A stretch of DNA of 38,833 nucleotides from Sulfurimonas sp. (GTDB taxonomy: Bacteria > Campylobacterota > Campylobacteria > Campylobacterales > Sulfurimonadaceae): contig JAURYA010000060.1 in NCBI GenBank assembly GCA_030654155.1, positions 1 through 38,833 of the forward strand, read 5' to 3'. The position numbers and the translations under genes were made by a program. Position 1 is the first letter of the stretch. The number at the start of each line of letters is the position of its first letter. Of this stretch, positions 18,619-26,234 are shown piece after piece. Below the pieces are notes generated by a model, which made no database searches, had not been told where the DNA came from, and saw only the letters and a program-made list of their open reading frames with translations.

Positions 18619-19592
18619 TTATGGAACTTTTTAAAGAAGATAAGGTTTATAACTTTCTAGGAAAAGGAAAAATCTTTTTTATTGCGTCATTTGTTCTATT
18701 CTTTATCTCAATTGCTCTTATTGCAGTAAAAGGATTCTCCTTTGGTATTGATTTTACTGGCGGAACAGTTGTTCAAGTAAAGTATACCCAAGATGCTCCG
18801 ATAGATAAAGTTCGTGAAAGTCTTAAAAAAAGTGAACTTTTTAAACATGCAACCGTAAGTGAATTTGGTTCGTCGCAAGAGATAGTTATTAAAACTCCGT
18901 CATCAACCGCTGAATTAAGTAACGATATAGGCGATACTACCAAAGAGATTTTAAAAGGCACTGGTGATTTTGAGATTCGCCGTGTTGATATGGTCGGTCC
19001 AAAAGTAGGGGATGAACTTCGTGTCAAAGGTCTTACTGCATTTTTGCTGACACTCTTGGCTATTATGGCAACTGTTACATTTCGATATGAGTGGCGTTTT
19101 GCTTTGGCGGCTATTATTGCGATTGTTCATGATATCGTTATCACTTTTGGATTTGTTTCTTACTTTGAGGTTGATTTTAACATCGAGAGTGTCGCGGCAC
19201 TGCTTATGATTTTAGGGTACTCGATACATGACACCATTATTGTTTATGACCGCGTCCGTGAGAATATAGAAGAGTCTAAAGAGACAGACTTCGTTCATGT
19301 TATTAATGAAGCTGTTTCACGCACACAGTCTCGTACTACTCTTACTTCATTGACGGTATTTTTTGTTGTACTTACTCTCTTCTTATTCGGCGGAGACATA
19401 ATGCTTGGGTTTAGTTTCCCGATGTTGGTGGGTGTTGTCATAGGAACATATAGCTCTATTTTTGTTGCTGCTCAACTTGTTGTATGGACAGGATTTAGTG
19501 TTACTGACTATCGTCAAAAACTAGCTGAAAAAATAAAATCTAGAGCTGAAAGAGAAAAAATGAGAGCTCAGTTTGAATCTGGGATTATTTAG
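18585..19592 (+). CDS. secF: Protein translocase subunit SecF
   Basis: 335 aa; GIDFTGGTVVQV, LGYSIHDTIIVYDRVREN, NEAVSRTQSRTTLTS. An ATG at 18621 just after the secD stop may be the true start. Confidence 0.95.
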   Translation: MVWYVTKKRSVIMELFKEDKVYNFLGKGKIFFIASFVLFFISIALIAVKGFSFGIDFTGGTVVQVKYTQDAPIDKVRESLKKSELFKHATVSEFGSSQEIVIKTPSSTAELSNDIGDTTKEILKGTGDFEIRRVDMVGPKVGDELRVKGLTAFLLTLLAIMATVTFRYEWRFALAAIIAIVHDIVITFGFVSYFEVDFNIESVAALLMILGYSIHDTIIVYDRVRENIEESKETDFVHVINEAVSRTQSRTTLTSLTVFFVVLTLFLFGGDIMLGFSFPMLVGVVIGTYSSIFVAAQLVVWTGFSVTDYRQKLAEKIKSRAEREKMRAQFESGII

Positions 19593-19665
19593 AGTTTGAG
19601 GCTCTCATTTTGGCAAAAGCCAAAACTTCAGTGTCTGAAGATGTTCTGGACTTTGTTCAGGACAT
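19561..19665 (+). other. Cluster of four abutting stem-loops at the secF 3' end (REP/MITE-like or structured 3' UTR)
   Basis: 19561-19607 (TGAGAGCTCA/TGAGGCTCTCA, one bulge), 19608-19625 (TTTTGGC-AAAA-GCCAAAA), 19626-19640 (CTTCAG-TGT-CTGAAG), 19641-19665 (ATGTTCTGGAC-TTT-GTTCAGGACAT, two G.U). Confidence 0.7.
19566..19588 (+). repeat. 23-bp direct repeat, copy 1 (in the secF 3' end)
   Basis: GCTCAGTTTGAATCTGGGATTAT, identical to copy 2. Confidence 0.95.
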
Positions 19666-19683
19666 GTGAGTGATAATAACAAG

Positions 19684-19706
19684 GCTCAGTTTGAATCTGG
19701 GATTAT
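19684..19706 (+). repeat. 23-bp direct repeat, copy 2 (downstream of secF)
   Basis: GCTCAGTTTGAATCTGGGATTAT, 118 bp from copy 1. Confidence 0.95.
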
Positions 19707-19748
19707 ATAATAAAAAAGTAGTGGGATAATACAAGAGAGTTTATTTAA

Positions 19749-19774
19749 AAAATCATCTCTTGCGAGATGATTTT
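19749..19774. terminator. Bidirectional intrinsic terminator between secF and the DUF302-like gene
   Basis: AAAATCATCTC-TTGC-GAGATGATTTT, 11-bp perfect stem; the minus-strand transcript ends in a U-run. Confidence 0.8.
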
Positions 19775-19779
19775 GTTTG

Positions 19780-20298
19780 CTAGTGATCTGTATGACGATT
19801 TTCAATTGAGTCGCTAGAAAAAGCTTTTTCCATATATTTATCTGTTGTTAACTCAATTGTGTTGATAACCACTTCATCAAGAGTTTCTAATAAAGCACTA
19901 ATTTCTTTATTTGTTGAAGCACCTTTATACTTCGTGTATATAATCTTTGTATATTTGCCATTGCTTATTACACTAATCTTTATAGGACATAACGCCATCA
20001 TTTCAGCGTCAATGTTTGAGATTTGATTTCCAATATATCCGTTACATAGTAAAATTGTTGTTGCAGCCGTTAATTGATTTTTATTAAAATCAGCACCAAA
20101 CTTTTTAGCATAACCGGCGTCTTTGAACTTCTTGATTAAGTCCAACTCATATAAAACATTCATATGATTTTTTTCGATAGCTTCTTTTAACTCTTTTATG
20201 TAAACATCATACGGAGTTTTAACCTCTTTTTTATATACTTCATTTGCAAATGAAGAACTAGCAAGCAGTAGCAAAACACTTAACAGTAACTTTTTCAT
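19780..20298 (-). CDS. Secreted DUF302-like protein
   Basis: 172 aa; signal peptide MKKLLLSVLLLLASSSFA; overall pattern TPYDVYIKELKEAIEKNHMNV...CNGYIGNQ...CPIKISV resembles DUF302. Confidence 0.6.
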   Translation of the reverse strand: MKKLLLSVLLLLASSSFANEVYKKEVKTPYDVYIKELKEAIEKNHMNVLYELDLIKKFKDAGYAKKFGADFNKNQLTAATTILLCNGYIGNQISNIDAEMMALCPIKISVISNGKYTKIIYTKYKGASTNKEISALLETLDEVVINTIELTTDKYMEKAFSSDSIENRHTDH

Positions 20299-20469
20299 TA
20301 AGCCATCCTTTTTTTTGATTTTGCATAAGGTATCAAATTAAAAATATATCTATCATTAAACGGTAAAAAATAATCACAAAAAAATCACAATGAGATAAAA
20401 ATTCACAATTTTTGAGAATATTTATAGGACATCAAATGTCATGAAATCTACATTTTAAGATACTTTTTG

Positions 20470-20475
20470 TATAAT
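20470..20475 (+). promoter_or_regulatory. Putative -10 box (TATAAT) for leuS
   Basis: ACTTTTTGTATAATTTTC about 75 bp before the leuS start. Confidence 0.5.
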
Positions 20476-20548
20476 TTTCTTAATTAATTTTACAGCAGGG
20501 CTTGTCTATGTATAGAGCTCAAAAAACCGCTATGAGTACTAGGAGAGA

Positions 20549-23008
20549 GTGTTGAATTATAGTTCAAAAGAGTTAGAGAAGCAGTGGCAGTTATACTGGG
20601 CAAAAAATAGAAGTTTTGAGCCTAGCGAAGATTTTACAAAACCTAAAAAGTATATACTCAGTATGTTTCCGTTTCCAAGCGGACGTCTTCATATGGGGCA
20701 TGTTAGAAACTACACTCTAAGTGATGCTTTCGCAAGATATTACCGTCAACAGGGCTTTAATGTCCTTCACCCAATCGGCTTTGACAGCTTTGGTATGCCG
20801 GCGGAAAACGCAGCTATCAAAAATGGCTCACACCCAAAAAAATGGACCTACGACAATATTGACTACATGAAGGGCGAGTTTAAATCGCTCGGTTTTTCAT
20901 TCTCAAAAGAGCGCGAACTAGCAACAAGCGATGAACTTTACACCAAGTTTGAACAGTCTTTTATTATCGACATGTACGAAAAAGGACTTTTGTACAGAAA
21001 AAAAGGTTTTTTAAACTGGTGTCCTAGTTGTCATACTGTTTTGGCAAATGAGCAGGTAATAGACGGCTCATGCTGGAGATGTGACAGTGATGTAGTTAAA
21101 AAAGATATGAACCAGTACTACTTCAAAATAACTGAGTACGGCGATGAACTGCTCTCTGATTTAAGCAAACTTGAGGGCGGCTGGCCTAAGCAGGTTCTTA
21201 CAATGCAGGAGAACTGGATAGGCAAGTCAAACGGCTTGGAGTTTAAGCTTTCATTTGATGAGAAATCACAAGAGAGGCTAAATAACAAGTTTGATGGTTT
21301 TAGCGTATTTACAACCCGTCCCGACACCATCTATGGAGTGAGCTATGCGGCATTAGCTCCTGAACACGAGATAGTAAGCTATATGATAGAGAATTCACTT
21401 CTTGATAAAGAGACAATTGAAAAAATCAAAGAGATGAAAAACACTTCATCCATAGATAGACAAAAAGAGAAGAGCGGTGTGGCGTTAAATCTACATGTAC
21501 TCCATCCACTGACTAAAAAATCGGTTCCTATCTGGGTTGCAAATTTTGTTCTGATGGATTACGGAAGTGGTGCTGTTATGGCTGTCCCTGCCCATGATGA
21601 AAGAGATTTTGATTTTGCCAAAAAATATGATTTGCCAATCAAGGGGGTAATCAAACCCTTTGGCGGCGAGTTTAGTGCAGATAAACCTTTTACGGATGTC
21701 GGCGAGCTTTTTGACTCAGAGATGTTTAATACTCTGAACTCCAAAGAGGCGCAGGCTAAAATAATAGAACATTTTGAAGATAAAAAAATCGGTAAAAAAA
21801 CAACAAACTTCAAACTCAAAGATTGGGGAGTTTCCCGTCAGAGATATTGGGGTGCGCCAATTCCTTTTGTTCACTGCCACGATTGCGGAATAGTGATGGA
21901 AAAGAAAGAAAATCTTCCTATCGCCCTTCCTGAAGATATCGTAATTACAGGCGAGGGAAATCCGCTTGACCACCATCCGACGTGGAAGCATTGCAAGTGC
22001 CCTAAATGCGGAATAGACGCAGTTCGCGAAACAGATACTATGGATACGTTTGTAGAATCAAGCTGGTATTTTTTACGTTTTTGCGCATCGCCTAAAAACT
22101 GGCAAATCGAAGCCTTCTCAAAAGAGCAGATTAAGTACTGGATGCACCAAGGTGTTGACCACTATATCGGCGGGATTGAGCATGCAATTTTGCACCTTCT
22201 TTATGCAAGATTTTTTACAAAAGTTTTCCGTGATTTAGGATATTTGGAGTTTGATGAGCCTTTTGGCAGACTTCTTACCCAAGGAATGGTCCTAAAAGAC
22301 GGTGCAAAGATGAGCAAGTCCAAGGGCAACACGGTTGATCCAGATGCAATTATAGAGAAGTACGGAGCGGATACCGCAAGACTTTTCATACTCTTTGCTG
22401 CACCTCCGACACAAGAGCTGGAGTGGAATGACAATGCTGTTGATGGGGCGTATAAGTTTATAAAAAGATTTTTTGAGAGAAGCGTGAATGTTTATAAAAC
22501 AGATAAAATCCCTACTCTTGAACACTCAAAACTGAACAAAGAAGAGAAGTTTGCCAGAAAGAAGGTGTACGAGGCGCTTGTTCGCGCAGAGGATGTTTAC
22601 AGAGAGAAATACACCTTTAACACGATGATAGCGGGCGTAATGGAGGCAATGAATGCTCTAAATCTGCAGTCAAACAGCGATGTCTGGAGCGAGGGGTACT
22701 GGATTTTGACCTCTATCATGGAACCTGTCATTCCGCACACATGCTGGGAGATAAGCAGTCAAAAATTCTCATTTGCAAATTTGGCACCGCAGAGAGTTGT
22801 GGATGAAGTTTTTGTTGAAAACACATTGATTTTGGGTGTCTCTATCAACGGAAAAGCAAGAACCGAGATAGAAGTATCCCCTGATGCCACAAACGATGTG
22901 ATAATCGCAATGGCTAAAGAGAGTGCTTCAAAATGGCTTGAGGGGAAAACTATAATAAAAGAGATTGTAGTCCCTAAAAAGCTAGTAAATTTGGTTATCA
23001 AGGATTAG
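20549..23008 (+). CDS. leuS: Leucyl-tRNA synthetase
   Basis: 819 aa; [32 protein letters not shown] or adjacent TTG (20552) start. Confidence 0.97.
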   Translation: MLNYSSKELEKQWQLYWAKNRSFEPSEDFTKPKKYILSMFPFPSGRLHMGHVRNYTLSDAFARYYRQQGFNVLHPIGFDSFGMPAENAAIKNGSHPKKWTYDNIDYMKGEFKSLGFSFSKERELATSDELYTKFEQSFIIDMYEKGLLYRKKGFLNWCPSCHTVLANEQVIDGSCWRCDSDVVKKDMNQYYFKITEYGDELLSDLSKLEGGWPKQVLTMQENWIGKSNGLEFKLSFDEKSQERLNNKFDGFSVFTTRPDTIYGVSYAALAPEHEIVSYMIENSLLDKETIEKIKEMKNTSSIDRQKEKSGVALNLHVLHPLTKKSVPIWVANFVLMDYGSGAVMAVPAHDERDFDFAKKYDLPIKGVIKPFGGEFSADKPFTDVGELFDSEMFNTLNSKEAQAKIIEHFEDKKIGKKTTNFKLKDWGVSRQRYWGAPIPFVHCHDCGIVMEKKENLPIALPEDIVITGEGNPLDHHPTWKHCKCPKCGIDAVRETDTMDTFVESSWYFLRFCASPKNWQIEAFSKEQIKYWMHQGVDHYIGGIEHAILHLLYARFFTKVFRDLGYLEFDEPFGRLLTQGMVLKDGAKMSKSKGNTVDPDAIIEKYGADTARLFILFAAPPTQELEWNDNAVDGAYKFIKRFFERSVNVYKTDKIPTLEHSKLNKEEKFARKKVYEALVRAEDVYREKYTFNTMIAGVMEAMNALNLQSNSDVWSEGYWILTSIMEPVIPHTCWEISSQKFSFANLAPQRVVDEVFVENTLILGVSINGKARTEIEVSPDATNDVIIAMAKESASKWLEGKTIIKEIVVPKKLVNLVIKD

Positions 23009-23010
23009 TT

Positions 23011-23535
23011 TTGAAACAATTCTCAGGCATCAAAAACGCTTCGTTGTTATTTTTATTACTTTTTGTAATAAGCGGATGCGGATACACCCCGAGCGCTAAA
23101 TTTTCTCGTGATAATTTGGGAGAGAAGATAAGCACAAGCGTTATTATCTCAGCGGAAGACCCTCAAAATACAGTTGTAATCAAAGATGCAGTTGATAGAG
23201 CGGTTATAGAGGTGTTTCAAGCCTCACTGGTCAGCAAAGAACTTTCAGACACACATCTTGTGCTAAAAATGGGCAAGCCGGCATACGCACCGATTATTTA
23301 TGATGAGAACGGTTTTGTTGTTGGTTATAGGATGCAAGTTATTTTAAATATTGCAAAACACAATAATGGTTCATCAAAAAACTATTCTACAAGAGGGTTT
23401 TACGACTTTTCGGTAGCTCCAAACGCTATTGTTACAGACCAAGACAGATTTGAAGCTATCGAATTCGCGGCACAAAGGGCTATTAAATCATTCGTAGCGC
23501 AAGTTTCTGCCGAGGGAGCGAGAGCTAAAAAATAG
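23011..23535 (+). CDS. lptE: LPS-assembly lipoprotein LptE-like
   Basis: 174 aa; lipobox ISGC; position after leuS; periplasmic lipoprotein character. Confidence 0.65.
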   Translation: MKQFSGIKNASLLFLLLFVISGCGYTPSAKFSRDNLGEKISTSVIISAEDPQNTVVIKDAVDRAVIEVFQASLVSKELSDTHLVLKMGKPAYAPIIYDENGFVVGYRMQVILNIAKHNNGSSKNYSTRGFYDFSVAPNAIVTDQDRFEAIEFAAQRAIKSFVAQVSAEGARAKK

Positions 23536-23544
23536 GGAGATGTT

Positions 23545-25092
23545 ATGAACATTCAAGCAATTATTAAAAAAGCTGTTAAAAGATTAGAAGTTGAGGGCAA
23601 ACTTCTGACGCCCGATTTTTATGCAGAGGCTTTTTGCAAAGAGGCGACCAAAGCCGGTTTTAGTGTTGAAGACTGCTCCAAACTAGATAAATTCAGATCT
23701 ATGCTCAATAAAGAGTTTCAGGATGAGCTAAAAAAATATCATATCAAAACGATATCCGAACTATCTCACTTTTTGATATCTAAGCTAAATAGAACAAACC
23801 CGTCACACTGCTCAAACTTATTGGAGTCCCAAACAGCCTTTACAAAAAGAGTGCTTCAGGTTATAGAGGTACTTCATAACAGAGAAGCAGCCGAGCTGGC
23901 AAGAAAAAGCTTGGATTTATTAAGCAGAGAGGCTTCGATTGCGGAAATAGAGCAGTTTAGACAGTCTTGGATTAATTTTACAACCACATACGACGATACC
24001 TTTTTACAAAAGTTAAAATCATTTGGTGAAATCGACAGCAGTGATTTAAAGAAGAGTGTCCAAAATCTAAATTTAACCGGTGTTTCCTGTAAAATTTCAG
24101 ACTCATTTGAGCTTTCAAAGGTAGCGTCACTCTTAGTCTCATCGCTTGTTCCGTCAATCGCCTCTGATGCAAACGAGAAGATAATTCAAATAAGCCAAAA
24201 AATTCAAAATAATCCTGCGCTTTTAGAAGACTCTACCATCGAAGCTGAGATAAAATCTGCAATATCTCTGAGAATTGCTCTTGATAAACAGAGCGTAAAA
24301 GATATGGTTGAGTCCATAGACGGCGTTCTTGACAGGCTCTCTCTTAGACTTATAGAGATGATAGAGAGTTCGGACAGCTCAACTACCGAGATACAAAAGA
24401 TAAAAAAAGAGCTTGAGAGCTACTCAAATGAGGGCATAAGTACAAATTTTAATATCGCACATAAAAAACTATACACCATTGCAGTGGCACTTGAAGAGAA
24501 CACCCAAGCGCTGACAAAAGATTTAAAAAAGCACAGCAGCGAAGTAAGCATACTAAGTAAAAAAATAGAGCAGTTAGAGGTTGAGCTTGAGCAAGCCAAA
24601 GAGCAGTCAAGAGAGGATTTTTTAACAAAACTTTTCAATAAGCGTGCATTGGATGAGTTTATGAGTGTTAAAGAGGCAGAGTTTGAAAGATACGGTCACA
24701 ACTTCACAGTCGTATTTTTTGATCTTGATTACTTTAAAGCAGTTAATGACACCTACGGGCATGATGCCGGTGATGCAGTGCTTGTCGCTTTTGCAAAAAT
24801 TCTCAAAAATGAGGCTAGAACCGTTGATATAATAGGAAGATTTGGTGGTGAAGAGTTTATGGCGATTCTTGGCGAAACTGATCTTGATGGCGGAGTGGTT
24901 TTCGCGCAAAAAGTACGAAACAAGGTTAAAAATGCCCGTATGATGTATAAAGAGAACCGCATAGAGCTTACCGTCAGCTGCGGTGTAAGCGAGAGAAAAA
25001 CACACTTCTCGCTTCAAAATCTAGTTAAATCGGCTGATGAAGCTCTATACAAAGCAAAAAAAGACGGCAGAGACAGGGTTGAGGCTAAGTGA
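23545..25092 (+). CDS. GGDEF-domain diguanylate cyclase
   Basis: 515 aa; FGGEEF active site with RTVD I-site five residues upstream; coiled-coil before the domain. Confidence 0.92.
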   Translation: MNIQAIIKKAVKRLEVEGKLLTPDFYAEAFCKEATKAGFSVEDCSKLDKFRSMLNKEFQDELKKYHIKTISELSHFLISKLNRTNPSHCSNLLESQTAFTKRVLQVIEVLHNREAAELARKSLDLLSREASIAEIEQFRQSWINFTTTYDDTFLQKLKSFGEIDSSDLKKSVQNLNLTGVSCKISDSFELSKVASLLVSSLVPSIASDANEKIIQISQKIQNNPALLEDSTIEAEIKSAISLRIALDKQSVKDMVESIDGVLDRLSLRLIEMIESSDSSTTEIQKIKKELESYSNEGISTNFNIAHKKLYTIAVALEENTQALTKDLKKHSSEVSILSKKIEQLEVELEQAKEQSREDFLTKLFNKRALDEFMSVKEAEFERYGHNFTVVFFDLDYFKAVNDTYGHDAGDAVLVAFAKILKNEARTVDIIGRFGGEEFMAILGETDLDGGVVFAQKVRNKVKNARMMYKENRIELTVSCGVSERKTHFSLQNLVKSADEALYKAKKDGRDRVEAK

Positions 25093-26234
25093 TATTAAAA
25101 GATTATCTAAATTCTAAGCCTCTTTTTTACGAGGAGATTGACTACGCTCGTATGCCGCGTGTCTATGAAAAAGTGAAATCTTCTCTGGCTGCTCCTAAAA
25201 CAGTTCATATAATCGGAACAAACGGCAAGGGAACTACTGGGCGTTTTTTGGCTAATGCCCTCTGCTCAATGGGATTTTATGCAGGACACTACACGTCGCC
25301 GCATATCTTAGAGTTTAACGAGAGAGTTTGGTTAAATGACGCAAATGCAACCGATGCAGAGTTAGAAGATGCACATGTAGAGTTGCAAAAACTTTTAAGC
25401 AAGTCAGACTCTGATTCTCTTAGCTACTTTGAGTACACAACCCTTTTGGCAATGATTATTTTTAAAAAGTGTGATTATGTGGTTATGGAGGCAGGGCTTG
25501 GCGGCGAGTTTGACGCCACTGCTGTATTTGCCAAGTGTCTGACGCTTGTAACGCCTATTGCTTACGACCATGAAGCTTTTTTAGGCTCAAGTATAGAGAG
25601 TATCGCTGCTACAAAATTAAATGCCATTCAAAACAGCGCAATACTTGCTTCTCAAAACTACGATGAGGTTTATAAAATTGCCGATAAACTTAAGACCGAA
25701 AAATCTTTAAATATTAAAAAAGTCACTGAATTTATAGATGAAAAAGATAGCCAAAAGATAGAACAAATAGCTAAAAAATTATCGCTTGTTCCATATTTGA
25801 GAGATAACTTGTCGCTTAGCATATCTGCGTTGAATTTTTTAGGACTCAAATATGAGATAGAAAATTTCTCAGCAGCGCCTCTTTTTGGAAGAGTTACAAA
25901 AATAAGCGAGAATATAATTGTTGATGTTGGACATAACGCGTTGGCTGCACAGGGCATAGCAGAGGCTCTGAGTGGGCAAAAAATCAGACTTGTTTATAAC
26001 AGTTACAAAGATAAAGATTATAGAGAGATACTCTTGATTTTAAAGCCTGTTATCTTAAGCGTAGAGATTATTGAGATTGAAAACCCAAGAGTAGAAGAGT
26101 TGGAAAAAATCCAAAAAGCGTTGGATGAGTTGGATATCGCTCATACAATTTTCAAAGAGATAAAAAAGGAGCAAAACTACCTAGTTTTTGGCTCTTTTAG
26201 CGTTGTTGAAGAATTTTTAAGGAGTTATGTCTAA
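25089..26234 (+). CDS. folC: Folylpolyglutamate / dihydrofolate synthase
   Basis: 381 aa; IIGTNGKGTTGRFL, HYTSPHILEFNERVW, VMEAGLGGEFDATAVF. Confidence 0.93.
   Translation: MILKDYLNSKPLFYEEIDYARMPRVYEKVKSSLAAPKTVHIIGTNGKGTTGRFLANALCSMGFYAGHYTSPHILEFNERVWLNDANATDAELEDAHVELQKLLSKSDSDSLSYFEYTTLLAMIIFKKCDYVVMEAGLGGEFDATAVFAKCLTLVTPIAYDHEAFLGSSIESIAATKLNAIQNSAILASQNYDEVYKIADKLKTEKSLNIKKVTEFIDEKDSQKIEQIAKKLSLVPYLRDNLSLSISALNFLGLKYEIENFSAAPLFGRVTKISENIIVDVGHNALAAQGIAEALSGQKIRLVYNSYKDKDYREILLILKPVILSVEIIEIENPRVEELEKIQKALDELDIAHTIFKEIKKEQNYLVFGSFSVVEEFLRSYV

Noticed and set aside
24622-25017. 131-aa minus-strand ORF
   Set aside because: Antisense to the conserved GGDEF domain; shadow ORF
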